Part shown: in pieces, positions 1 to 7,933 of the stretch
Layout: every line of letters begins with the position of its first letter
Position numbering within the stretch: the first letter of the stretch is position 1
NCBI GenBank assembly: GCA_903895475.1
Contig: CAITUF010000108.1
Coordinates: 1 to 11,560 of the forward strand
DNA: 11,560 nucleotides
Direction of reading: 5' to 3'
Origin: an uncultured Opitutia bacterium
Lineage (GTDB): Bacteria > Verrucomicrobiota > Verrucomicrobiia > Opitutales > UBA953
Made by a program: the position numbers and the translations under genes
Notes under the pieces: generated by a model
What the model saw: the letters and a program-made list of their open reading frames with translations, nothing else
What the model was told of the DNA's origin: nothing
The model's database searches: none

Positions 1-1
1 C

Positions 2-421
2 CTAGCCCTCGGCGGGCTCTTCGGGTCTTTCATCGTCACCCAGCGTGGCTTAGCGAAGTCCCTGCTCCCGCTGGGCTTACTCATGCACTTGCCCTTGCTG
101 GGCATCGCCTGGCTAGCCGCCAACCCGCAAGTTAACCTACCGACCATCAGCGCACTCTTCTTCATCGAATATTTCGCTTACGGTGCCGGGCTCTGCGCGT
201 TACTTCTGGCGATGATGAAAATGGCCGCCGGCGAAGAAGCCGCCACCCGTTATGCCCTGCTCTCGACCATCGCTTTAGTAGCCAGCTACCTGCCGGGACT
301 GTGGGCCGGCAGCCTGGCCCAACAGCTCGGCTACGCCCACTACTTCCTCTTCGCACTGGCCCTCGCTATCCCCGGCCTGCTCGCTGCTTATTGGGGGCGA
401 CGGGCGTTTACCGAAGGCTAA
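2..421 (+). CDS. AmpG-like MFS permease, C-terminal part (5' truncated by window)
   Basis: The reading frame is open from base 2 to a TAA at 419-421, giving about 139 residues with no start in the window. The protein is almost entirely hydrophobic, with roughly four membrane segments separated by short loops. The stretch reading IEYFAYGAG, then MMKMAAGEEAATRYALLST, then SYLPGLWAG and GYAHYFLF resembles the last helices of AmpG/PAT-family major facilitator permeases, which carry muropeptides or other solutes across the inner membrane. The family call rests on this pattern by eye. The substrate cannot be told from the C-terminal third, and another MFS subfamily is possible. An ATG at position 83 is internal to the frame and is not a start. 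The stop overlaps the stop of the convergent M16 peptidase gene. Confidence 0.7.
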   Translation, partial: LALGGLFGSFIVTQRGLAKSLLPLGLLMHLPLLGIAWLAANPQVNLPTISALFFIEYFAYGAGLCALLLAMMKMAAGEEAATRYALLSTIALVASYLPGLWAGSLAQQLGYAHYFLFALALAIPGLLAAYWGRRAFTEG

Positions 422-2973
422 ACCTTTTTAGGCAGGACGACTAAAGTCTGCGCGAGTTGGGGATCAAGATAGCGCTGGGCAAATGACTGGACGGACCGAC
501 CATCCGTTGCCGCCATACGTCGATCCCACTCGGCATCGAAGTTGGCGCCCAGTCCGACGAGTTCTCGCACCATGGCATTCTGCATTCGAGCGCCAGCGGA
601 TTGCCGGCCCTGGCGACGGCTCACTCGCAGGCGACGCTTAGCGTCTTCAATTTCCTCGGGCTTAAACAGGCCTTTACGGAGGCGTACGAGTTCGGACTCC
701 ATTTCCTGGAGGACTTCTTGTGAGGCTTCGGCCGTGGTACCGGCATACAAGTAGAACATGCCTTGGTCGACGGTCTCGACGCGGGTCGCCCCAACGAAAT
801 AGGCCAACCCTTTCTCCTCGCGGACGCGATGGAAGAGGCCACTGGCCATGCCGCTGAGTAATTCTTCCGCGATGTTAGCGGAGGTCACGAGGTCGGGCCC
901 GAAGCCGCAATGCGGGTAGGCCACGCAAACAACGGCCTGCTCACCGACCGCTTCATGGCGCTCACTTTGGGCTTTCCGTGGGGCGTGGGTGGGTAAACCT
1001 TTGGTGTCAAAGGCAACCTTAGGGAGATGCCCGAAACGGGCCTCCACGAAGTCCAAGGCCATCTGGCGATCGTAGGAACCGCTGATGCCCACCACCAGGT
1101 TACCCGCTACAACGAGTTGCTGATGTAAGCTCGCCAAATCGGCAGTCGCAATCGCCGCTAAAGTCTCCGGCGTGCCCGAAGCATCGACGCCGAGGGGGTG
1201 GTCGCCGAAGAACTGCTGTAGGAGACGCAGGCGGGCTTTTTCGACAATATCGTCCTCAGCCTCACGACAGGCCGCGATGGCGGCGGAGCGTTCCGTTTCG
1301 AAGGTTTCGGGTAATAACTTAGGGCAGAGTACCCCGTCGGTGACGAGCTCCGCGATCTTTGCAAAGTCCGAGCTCAGCGCTTCGCCCCAGACGCCGCAGG
1401 TGATTTGCGAACCGTAATCCGCAAACGTTGCCCCCATCGCATCGACCTGACTCGCAACTTCTTCTTTAGTGCGCTTGGCCGTATCACGGGTGAGTAAGGT
1501 CGATAACAAACCAGTAGTCCCACGCTTGCTGGCCTCTTCGTAGGCCGTACCAGCAGCTACAAACACCCCGAAGCCGGCCTTGGGGATGGCTTCATCAGGC
1601 TGCAGGAGGACGCGGACACCGTTTGCGAGGGTGATGAGTTCAAAGGTTTCGGAAGCAGGCGTTGGCCGGCGAGCTAGCACGACTTCTGCGGCCTTCTGTC
1701 CGCGCATGGTCGCTTGGGTCACGGTCTCGGGCTTCAACCACTGCCGGGCAGACTTGGTGAGTTCGTCTGGCGTGACTTTGGCGAGTTCCTCGACGCCGCG
1801 GCGCGGCCAAGAGATATCATGGCCCACACACGCGGCGTAACCATAACGCGCCACGGCGGCATGGATGTTCTTCAGGCCGTTGACCATCGCGACGACGGAC
1901 TGACGGCGCACCTTATCCAATTGAGTTTGCGAAACGCCTTTCTGGAGAAGTCCATCGATGACATCAAAATAAGCCCGCTCAACTGCCGCGGCATCGGTGC
2001 CGGCATCGCCAATCCAGCTCAACCAGGCTAAGCCGACATCGCGGATACCCATGACTTGGGCATCAATCGCATGCACGAGTTTGCGCTTCTCCCGGAGCTC
2101 ATCCCAAAGCAAGGAGCTGTTCCCAGAACCCAGGACACCGAGGCATAAGTCCAGCGGCGCTCGACCTTGCTCGAAGAAGCCCGGGACACGCCACGTCGCC
2201 ACGCCCTTAGTGGTCGAGACATCTCGAACCAAGTCACAGCGGCGGGGGCCCGCTTGGGGCGGTTCAAAGGCGGGAATAACCTCGAGGCCTGGGCGACGGG
2301 AGAAGCGCGCAAACCAACGTTCCGCTGAAGCAAAAGCTTCCTCTGGCTCCATGGAGCCACCCAGAGCGAGCACGACATTACTCGGGGTGTAGCGACCGGC
2401 ATGATAGGCCCGGAGATCTTCGGGGGTGATCCGGATAAAGAGTTCGCGGTGTCCGATAATCGGATGACGCATCGGATGATTCCGTAAGGTCTCCGCCAGC
2501 ACCTGCTCAGCCAAAATACTGTCGTGCTCATCATCGCGCATCGCGATTTCGCGGAGGATTACCTCGCGCTCCATCTTGCAGTCCGCGTCGGAAATCAACG
2601 GGTCGAAGACCATCTCGGACAAAGCCTCCATCGCGGCTTCAAAGCCCTCCTGTGGCGCATCGATGTGGTAGACGGTGCGATCAAAGGTGGTGTAGGCGTT
2701 GGAATTACCGCCCGAACGGTGGACGGCTTCGGTCAGTTCACGGTTCGTAAAACGCCCCGTGCCTTTAAAGACCATGTGTTCCAAGTAATGCGAAATGCCG
2801 GAGCCTTCCCAGCGTCCTTCCTGTGCGCTCCCAGTCCGCACCCATGCCTGGACCGTACATAAGCCAATGTGCGGACGGTGTACGTAGATGACCTCCAAGC
2901 CGTTCGCGAGTATGCGTCTTTCGGGGTCGGGGCCGGCGATCTGACTGAAGCTAAGGCCTTCAAGAAATGACAT
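418..2973 (-). CDS. Fused two-unit M16 family zinc metallopeptidase
   Basis: This 851-residue protein joins two M16 (insulinase/pitrilysin-type) units in one chain. The N-terminal unit carries the inverted zinc motif HYLEH at residues 62-66. Glu142, in REVILREI-type context, sits 76 residues after the last His, the usual place of the third zinc ligand. The first unit then has its own M16_C part (WDELREKRKL). The C-terminal unit (from about residue 445) has lost the zinc motif: the equivalent place reads GTTGLLSTLL. It keeps the substrate-clamp R/Y region (FHRVREEKGLAYFVG). One active and one inactive half forming a clamshell is standard for fused M16 enzymes that degrade or process peptides. 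No signal peptide is visible, so a cytoplasmic location is inferred. I chose the ATG at 2973. The frame stays open to an ATG at 3108, but those 45 extra residues are Cys/Arg/Pro-rich and do not look like an M16 N-terminus. The substrate is unknown. Confidence 0.9.
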   Translation of the reverse strand: MSFLEGLSFSQIAGPDPERRILANGLEVIYVHRPHIGLCTVQAWVRTGSAQEGRWEGSGISHYLEHMVFKGTGRFTNRELTEAVHRSGGNSNAYTTFDRTVYHIDAPQEGFEAAMEALSEMVFDPLISDADCKMEREVILREIAMRDDEHDSILAEQVLAETLRNHPMRHPIIGHRELFIRITPEDLRAYHAGRYTPSNVVLALGGSMEPEEAFASAERWFARFSRRPGLEVIPAFEPPQAGPRRCDLVRDVSTTKGVATWRVPGFFEQGRAPLDLCLGVLGSGNSSLLWDELREKRKLVHAIDAQVMGIRDVGLAWLSWIGDAGTDAAAVERAYFDVIDGLLQKGVSQTQLDKVRRQSVVAMVNGLKNIHAAVARYGYAACVGHDISWPRRGVEELAKVTPDELTKSARQWLKPETVTQATMRGQKAAEVVLARRPTPASETFELITLANGVRVLLQPDEAIPKAGFGVFVAAGTAYEEASKRGTTGLLSTLLTRDTAKRTKEEVASQVDAMGATFADYGSQITCGVWGEALSSDFAKIAELVTDGVLCPKLLPETFETERSAAIAACREAEDDIVEKARLRLLQQFFGDHPLGVDASGTPETLAAIATADLASLHQQLVVAGNLVVGISGSYDRQMALDFVEARFGHLPKVAFDTKGLPTHAPRKAQSERHEAVGEQAVVCVAYPHCGFGPDLVTSANIAEELLSGMASGLFHRVREEKGLAYFVGATRVETVDQGMFYLYAGTTAEASQEVLQEMESELVRLRKGLFKPEEIEDAKRRLRVSRRQGRQSAGARMQNAMVRELVGLGANFDAEWDRRMAATDGRSVQSFAQRYLDPQLAQTLVVLPKKV

Positions 2974-3113
2974 GCTGTCAGGTATGCCCCTCAAGCAGGC
3001 GGGCGCAAGCGTCTGGCGTGGGTTATTTACCGTGTCTTTCCCCGCGCGCTTCGTCACCTCGGGCCCGCCAGAAGCGTTGCAGCGGGTGCAGTAAATCAAC
3101 AATGCCATTGAAA

Positions 3114-3159
3114 AACAAGGGGAGCCCCCCTATCCCCTTCTTTCCCCTTGTTCCAAGGG
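3114..3159 (+). promoter_or_regulatory. prfB leader with mutually exclusive hairpins (possible attenuator)
   Basis: The 213-bp spacer between the divergent M16 and prfB genes contains AACAAGGGG (3114-3122) and its perfect inverse CCCCTTGTT (3144-3152), separated by 21 bases. The right arm also overlaps a second perfect hairpin, CCCTTG (3145-3150), loop TTC, CAAGGG (3154-3159). The same bases cannot be in both stems, as in attenuators and other RNA switches. A small perfect inverted repeat, CAATG-C-CATTG, lies just upstream at 3100-3110. The structure ends 27 bases before the prfB start. The base pairing is seen directly. A role in regulation is inference, and no convincing promoter or T-run terminator was found with it. 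Confidence 0.4.
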
Positions 3160-3186
3160 TCTCTTCGCCCTTCCCGCTCTTCGTCC

Positions 3187-4332
3187 ATGTATATCCCCCC
3201 TGAAATCCGTGCCCATCTTGAGGAGGTTGAGCGCCGCTCTGGCTACCTCTGGAAGTTCCTAGATGTCGCCGGCAAGCAGGTGTTGATTGGTAAGCTGGAA
3301 GAACAGATGACTGTCCCTAACTTCTGGGACAGCCAGAAGTCCGCTCAGAAGGTTATCTCCGAGTGCAACGGCTATAAGACGATCATCAGCCCGCAAATTA
3401 CGTTTCGCCGGAAACTCGAGGATGCCAAGACCTTGGCTGAACTAATCGTCGAGTCCCCTGACGGCTCCGCCGATGCCGAGGTCGAAGAGCTGCGAACCCT
3501 TGCCAGCGACATGCTGGCTGAAGTCGCCGAACTCGAAATCGCCTCCTTCCTTTCCGGTTTACATGACAAGTCTAACGCCATCGTCACCGTGAAGGCCGGC
3601 GCGGGCGGTACGGAATCCAACGACTGGGCTGATCTACTCTTCCGCATGTATACCCGCTGGGCCGAACGCCGCGGCTTTAAGATTGAAATCGAAGACGTCG
3701 CCGAAGGCGAAGGCGCTGGCATCAGTCAAGCCACCTTCCGCCTCGAAGGCCCTAACGCTTACGGTTACATCAAGGCGGAACGTGGCGTCCATCGGCTCGT
3801 TCGCATTTCCCCTTTCGACGCCAATGCCCGTCGCCACACGTCGTTTGCCTCCGTGGACGTGGTCGCAGAAATCGACGACGACATTGAGATCGAGATTGAA
3901 GAAGCCGACCTCCGGGTCGACGTCTACCGCTCCAGCGGTAAGGGCGGCCAGCACGTCAATAAGACCGAATCTGCGGTTCGCCTCACGCACATCCCTACGG
4001 GCATCGTGGTGGCTTGCCAACGCGAACGCTCGCAGGTCAAGAACCGGGCCTTGGCGATGAAGATCCTTCGCGCCCGTATCTACGAAAAGACCCTCGACGA
4101 CAAGCGCGCCGAGATGGAGAAGTACTACGGCGAAAAGGGTGATATCGGCTGGGGTAATCAGATCCGCTCCTACGTTTTCCAGCCTTACCAGATGGTGAAG
4201 GATCTCCGCACTGGCGTTGAGACCGGCAATATTCAGGCAGTGATGGATGGCGATATCGACGCCTTTATCAACGGCTGGCTCCGCGCGGGCGGCCCCCGCA
4301 CGCGTAACAAGGACATCAAGATCGAAGACTAA
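3187..4332 (+). CDS. prfB: Peptide chain release factor 2 (RF2)
   Basis: RF2 reads UAA and UGA stop codons in the ribosomal A site and triggers hydrolysis of the peptidyl-tRNA. The 381-residue product has the whole family layout: a helical N-terminal domain, the codon-recognition tripeptide SPF at residues 208-210 (which marks RF2 rather than RF1), and the catalytic GGQ at 253-255 in SSGKGGQHVNKTESAV. The family C-terminal stretch DLRTGVETGN is also present. The ATG at 3187 starts MYIPPEIRAHLEEVE, matching RF2 N-termini. A TTG at 3148 would add 13 residues and lies inside the leader hairpins, so it is unlikely. Unlike E. coli and many other bacteria, the gene needs no +1 frameshift: GYL is followed in frame by TGG (CTC TGG AAG). 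No Shine-Dalgarno sequence precedes the start. The next gene begins 19 bases after the stop, suggesting cotranscription. Confidence 0.97.
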   Translation: MYIPPEIRAHLEEVERRSGYLWKFLDVAGKQVLIGKLEEQMTVPNFWDSQKSAQKVISECNGYKTIISPQITFRRKLEDAKTLAELIVESPDGSADAEVEELRTLASDMLAEVAELEIASFLSGLHDKSNAIVTVKAGAGGTESNDWADLLFRMYTRWAERRGFKIEIEDVAEGEGAGISQATFRLEGPNAYGYIKAERGVHRLVRISPFDANARRHTSFASVDVVAEIDDDIEIEIEEADLRVDVYRSSGKGGQHVNKTESAVRLTHIPTGIVVACQRERSQVKNRALAMKILRARIYEKTLDDKRAEMEKYYGEKGDIGWGNQIRSYVFQPYQMVKDLRTGVETGNIQAVMDGDIDAFINGWLRAGGPRTRNKDIKIED

Positions 4333-4351
4333 GCGTCTTCACCTCGTCCCC

Positions 4352-5749
4352 ATGCCTAGCCAAGCTACCCTGCGCTCCAAGCTTCTCGATCAGCCGCTCT
4401 TCGCGGACAAGATCTGGAAGCTTTCGCCAGAGCCTTGGCCGCTCTCCGAAGCCCAAGTCAAAGACCTCAAGCGCATTGGGGCCGCCTGCCTCAGCTACCA
4501 TCGGGCCTTGGAACGGCTCTACGTCCGTTCTTTTACGGATAAGAAAATCCTGCGCAATCGGGACGTCCACGCAAAGTGGGTCTCGGAATACCTCGATCGG
4601 TATAAGCCCCAAGGGTTGATTGAACACGGCCGCCATCGCTCGGTCAAGGGACAGTGCCCCGTGGTGCTGCGGCCCGACCTCCTGATCACCGACGAAGGCT
4701 TCACGATGACGGAGTTAGATAGCGTCCCCGGCGGGGTCGGTCTCACCGCTTACTTGAATGAGGTCTACTCCGAGGACTGCGCTACCCTGGTCGGCTCGAC
4801 GACCATGCCGGAGCGTTTCTTAGCCGCCCTTGGTCGACTGACTCCACAGAACCGCTTCCCGCTCGTGGCCATCGTCGTTAGCGAGGAAGCCGCGACCTAC
4901 CGTCCTGAATTCCTTTGGTTGGGCGAAAAGCTCCGCTCGCTTGGCCATGACGTCCATGTGGTCGACCCAGGGCAGCTCATGCAGATGGGCTCCGAGACCT
5001 ATATCCCCGTCGACGGTGCGCCGCGGAAGGTGGACCTAATCTACCGTTTCTTCGAGCTCTTCGACCTCGCCAACGTCAAGGGTGCCGACGGGATTTTCAA
5101 TGGCGTTGAGGCTGGCCAAGTAGCGCTCACGCCGCCGATGAAAGCTTACCAAGAGGAGAAGCTCGGCCTTGCCTTACTTCATCACCCGATGCTTTCAGAG
5201 TTCTGGAAGGAGAACCTGCCCGAAGACCACCACGAGGCCTTGTTCCGCATTGTGCCGAAGACGTGGATCATGGAGAAGACCGACTTACCGCCGACCGCCG
5301 TGCTCCACGCCCCGCTCGTCAACGGGCGGCCAATTCGAGACTGGACCGAATTAGCCGAGGCCTCTCAGCGGGAACGTAACCTCATCATCAAGGCAAGTGG
5401 CTTCCATGAAACCGCTTGGGGGGCCCGCAGCGTGACCCTCGGAAGCGACGTCTCCCGCGAGGAGTGGCTCGAGGCTATCGAGCGTGCCCTTGACCCAGAG
5501 AACGACACCTTCCACGTGATGCAGGAATACCATAAGCCCTCCCGCCTGAGCCACCCGGTCTACGCGGAAGATGGCTCGGTCGTCCCGGCCGATGGCCGCG
5601 TGCGCCTCTGTCCCTACTACTTTGTCGACGGGGATACGGTGGAGCTTTCGGGGGTACTTTCGACCTTCTGTCCGGCCGACAAAAAGATCATCCACGGGAT
5701 GAAAGACGCGGCCTTACTGCCCTGCAAACTGGTCAGCGCTACGGCCTAA
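4352..5749 (+). CDS. Uncharacterised protein with ATP-grasp-like features
   Basis: I do not recognise a named family for this 465-residue soluble protein, which has no signal peptide or membrane segment. Several segments recall ATP-grasp ligases, notably glutathionylspermidine-synthase-like or circularly permuted members. LRPDLLITDEGFTMTELDS (106-124) followed by PGGVGLTAYL looks like the acidic metal-binding strand of that fold (typically E-x-N/D-x-x-PGG). A Lys-Ala-Ser-Gly strand and glycine-containing loop occur at 347-364 (IIKASGF, then WGARSVTLG). VMQEY (389-393) resembles the hinge, and RVRLCPYYF (416-424) a following core strand. If this is right, it joins an acid to an amine or thiol using ATP, but the substrate is unknown. 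The start at 4352 follows prfB by 19 bases. The frame extends upstream into prfB to an ATG at 4247, but that part is low-complexity Arg/Ser/Thr and is only prfB read out of frame. The gene is probably in one operon with prfB and dsbD. Confidence 0.6.
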   Translation: MPSQATLRSKLLDQPLFADKIWKLSPEPWPLSEAQVKDLKRIGAACLSYHRALERLYVRSFTDKKILRNRDVHAKWVSEYLDRYKPQGLIEHGRHRSVKGQCPVVLRPDLLITDEGFTMTELDSVPGGVGLTAYLNEVYSEDCATLVGSTTMPERFLAALGRLTPQNRFPLVAIVVSEEAATYRPEFLWLGEKLRSLGHDVHVVDPGQLMQMGSETYIPVDGAPRKVDLIYRFFELFDLANVKGADGIFNGVEAGQVALTPPMKAYQEEKLGLALLHHPMLSEFWKENLPEDHHEALFRIVPKTWIMEKTDLPPTAVLHAPLVNGRPIRDWTELAEASQRERNLIIKASGFHETAWGARSVTLGSDVSREEWLEAIERALDPENDTFHVMQEYHKPSRLSHPVYAEDGSVVPADGRVRLCPYYFVDGDTVELSGVLSTFCPADKKIIHGMKDAALLPCKLVSATA

Positions 5750-5772
5750 TATCCCTCGGGTGGCAGAGGTTG

Positions 5773-5789
5773 CCTTGCCTCCGGCAGGG
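5773..5789 (+). other. Short hairpin in the spacer before dsbD
   Basis: CCTTGCC (5773-5779) can pair with GGCAGGG (5783-5789) across a 3-base TCC loop, with one G-T wobble. An alternative pairing of GGCA (5762-5765) with TGCC (5771-5774) competes for the same bases. No T-run follows, so it is not a standard terminator. It could tune processing or translation of dsbD within the operon, or be chance in GC-rich DNA. Confidence 0.25.
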
Positions 5790-5809
5790 AATCGGCCAAC
5801 TTCGAGGCC

Positions 5810-7858
5810 ATGAAGCGACTGCTTACCCTCCTTTTGCTCGGCTGCCTCTGGTTAACACCGTCCGCCGACGCCGCGTCCCACACCAAGGTCGACCTCGTCA
5901 ACCTGACGCCTGATATCCGTCCCGGCCAAAAGGCTTGGGTCGCGGTGCGCTTTGTTTGCGACGAACATTTCCACATCTACTGGAAGAATCCGGGCGATGC
6001 CGGTCAAAGCCCGACGATCGAATGGCAAGACGCCGCCGGGACGACCTCAGGTCCCCTGACCTACCCCGGCCCCAAGATGCTCGACCAAAAGGGCATCTAT
6101 AATTTCGTCCATGAATATGAAACGTTGTTGCTCCTTGAATTAACCATCCCCGCCAACGCCACGGGCGAACTCAACCTGAAGGCAAAGGTTGAATGGCTCG
6201 AGTGCGACGACAAGGGCTGCTACCCGTTCGACAAGGAGGTCTCCCTGAAACTCAAGGTCGGTCCTGGTAATGCCGCTGCGAAGTACGACCCAAAACTATA
6301 TGGCGACCTCCGCCCCACCGTCCGTGCCAGTTATACCGTCAAGGCCGACACACTGACCGTAACTCCGCCCGCCGAGGCCAAGTTGGCACTATCCAAAGTT
6401 TGGTTCCCAGAGCGCGGCGTCCTTTCCCCCGAAGGCGTCTTTACGCAAAAGCAGGACGCGACCACGAAATCCTTTAGCCTTAAGGACGCCTCTGAGAAGC
6501 TGGAAGCTGGCCCCGTCGTCTTCGTCGCCCAAGATACGAGTGGTACCTGGTATCGCGTGGAAGCACTCCCCGCCGCTGGTAGCGCGACCCCTGCTTCCGC
6601 CAATACCACCAAGGAAATGCCAAAGAGCACCTCTGCTTGGCTCCCATGGTCACCAGAGGCCGAAGCCAAGGCGCTCGCTGCCGGCCAGACGGTCTACATC
6701 GATTTCACAGCTGAATGGTGCGCGACCTGTCAGATTAACAAACGTGTCTACAAGCATGATGTCGTCGCCGCCGCTTTAGCCGACAAGGGCGTGGTTCTTC
6801 TGAAGGCTGACTGGACCAAAAAGGACGCGGTCATCGCGGCCGAACTCACCAAGTACGGCCGCAGCGGCGTGCCGTGTAATGTCTTTCTCAAACAAGGTGC
6901 CCCGACGGCCTTACTGTCTGAAGTGATCTCTGATGACGAAGTGCTCGCGGCCCTCAGTGCGATTAGCGCAGGCAAAGAATATCGGGCCACCAATGAGTCT
7001 CATGGTTACGTGGTCTGGCTCCTGCTGGCCTTCGGTGGCGGCGCCCTGCTTAACCTCATGCCCTGCGTCTTCCCGGTCATCGGCCTCAAGGTCTTGGGGT
7101 TTGCCCGCGAAGCCGGCGCTGACCGTGGGGTCGTCGTCCGTAATGGCCTGCTTTACTCACTCGGTGTCGTGCTGAGCTTCCTTGCGTTAGCGGGCCTTAT
7201 CCTCGCCCTCAAGGCGGGTGGAAACTCCGTCGGCTGGGGCTTCCAGATGCAATCCCCGGGCTTCGTGCTTGGTACTTGCGTGCTAATGGTGACACTTGGC
7301 TTGAGCCTAGCAGGGGTCTTCGAAATCGGTACGGGGTTGGCGGGGACCGCCGCCGGTGCTGAGCCACAAGGCGGTGCTTCGGGGGCTTTCTTCTCGGGCG
7401 TACTCGCAACCGCCGTCGCAACTCCTTGCACTGCGCCTGGTCTCGGGGCGGCGCTAGGCTTCGCCCTCGATAAGGACCGTGCGTCTGGCGAGACTTTACT
7501 CTTCTTCGTCGTGATCGGCCTGGGGATGGCCATCCCCTATCTCCTGCTCTCGATCTTCCCCAAGCTAACTAACCTCCTGCCCCGCCCTGGCGAATGGATG
7601 GAGACGCTCAAACAAGCGATGGCTTTCCCGCTCTTTGCCTACGCGCTCTATTTACTCTGGGTCCTTAACTCTCAAGTCGAAGATCGCGGCTGGGTGCGCG
7701 ATGCTTCGCTCGGCCTCGCCGTGTTAGCCACCGCCTGCTGGATCTGGGGTCGCTGGGGTGCCCCACATCGCACCGATCGTGAACGCCTGATTGGGAAGAC
7801 ATCGGCGGTTCTGCTGTATGTTCTCACCCTCGCCCACCTTTACTGGTACCTGCCATAA
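5810..7858 (+). CDS. dsbD: DsbD-type thiol:disulfide interchange protein with thioredoxin domain before the membrane domain
   Basis: DsbD proteins carry electrons from cytoplasmic thioredoxin across the inner membrane to periplasmic thiol partners. This 682-residue protein starts with a signal peptide (about 1-21). Next is a DsbD-alpha-like periplasmic domain (about 25-255) with the Cys pair C132/C137 (ECDDKGCYPF). A thioredoxin domain follows (about 280-390) with active site WCATC (C304, C307) and cis-Pro355 followed by an extra Cys356 (GVPCNVF). The rest, from about 398, has about eight membrane helices holding the two redox cysteines: C419 in MPCVFPVIGLK and C540 in TPCTAPG. All six redox cysteines are present. 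The order is alpha-thioredoxin-membrane, whereas E. coli DsbD is alpha-membrane-thioredoxin. The chain ends right after the last helix (AHLYWYLP). Both soluble domains should still be periplasmic. The gene follows the ATP-grasp-like gene by 60 bases and ends 29 bases before a strong terminator. Confidence 0.92.
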   Translation: MKRLLTLLLLGCLWLTPSADAASHTKVDLVNLTPDIRPGQKAWVAVRFVCDEHFHIYWKNPGDAGQSPTIEWQDAAGTTSGPLTYPGPKMLDQKGIYNFVHEYETLLLLELTIPANATGELNLKAKVEWLECDDKGCYPFDKEVSLKLKVGPGNAAAKYDPKLYGDLRPTVRASYTVKADTLTVTPPAEAKLALSKVWFPERGVLSPEGVFTQKQDATTKSFSLKDASEKLEAGPVVFVAQDTSGTWYRVEALPAAGSATPASANTTKEMPKSTSAWLPWSPEAEAKALAAGQTVYIDFTAEWCATCQINKRVYKHDVVAAALADKGVVLLKADWTKKDAVIAAELTKYGRSGVPCNVFLKQGAPTALLSEVISDDEVLAALSAISAGKEYRATNESHGYVVWLLLAFGGGALLNLMPCVFPVIGLKVLGFAREAGADRGVVVRNGLLYSLGVVLSFLALAGLILALKAGGNSVGWGFQMQSPGFVLGTCVLMVTLGLSLAGVFEIGTGLAGTAAGAEPQGGASGAFFSGVLATAVATPCTAPGLGAALGFALDKDRASGETLLFFVVIGLGMAIPYLLLSIFPKLTNLLPRPGEWMETLKQAMAFPLFAYALYLLWVLNSQVEDRGWVRDASLGLAVLATACWIWGRWGAPHRTDRERLIGKTSAVLLYVLTLAHLYWYLP

Positions 7859-7887
7859 GGTGTAGTGGTAACTAGTATTCAGGCATA

Positions 7888-7917
7888 AAAAAGGCCCGCT
7901 CATCAGCGGGCCTTTTT
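7888..7917. terminator. Bidirectional rho-independent terminator between dsbD and the Pal-like gene
   Basis: A 13-bp perfect stem (AAAAAGGCCCGCT, 7888-7900, with AGCGGGCCTTTTT, 7905-7917) encloses a CATC loop. A-run and T-run flank the GC core, so the RNA from either strand ends in a GC hairpin followed by U residues. It lies between the dsbD stop (+) and the Pal-like gene stop (-) and should serve both convergent genes. Confidence 0.93.
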
Positions 7918-7933
7918 GTTCATGGGACGAAAC

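Noticed and set aside
2974..3108. A 45-residue N-terminal extension of the M16 peptidase from an ATG at 3108.
   Set aside because: It lacks a signal peptide and any M16 similarity. The ATG at 2973 sits at the normal distance before the conserved ANGLEV strand.
3221..3226. AGGAGG inside prfB as a possible frameshift-stimulating Shine-Dalgarno element.
   Set aside because: It lies about 20 bases before CTC TGG, far from the roughly 3-base spacing needed. There is no in-frame stop to shift past, and it simply encodes Glu-Glu-Val.
4247..4351. An upstream start of the ATP-grasp-like gene inside prfB.
   Set aside because: These 35 residues are an out-of-frame reading of the RF2 C-terminus and have a low-complexity Arg/Ser/Thr composition. 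The ATG at 4352 fits an operon start.
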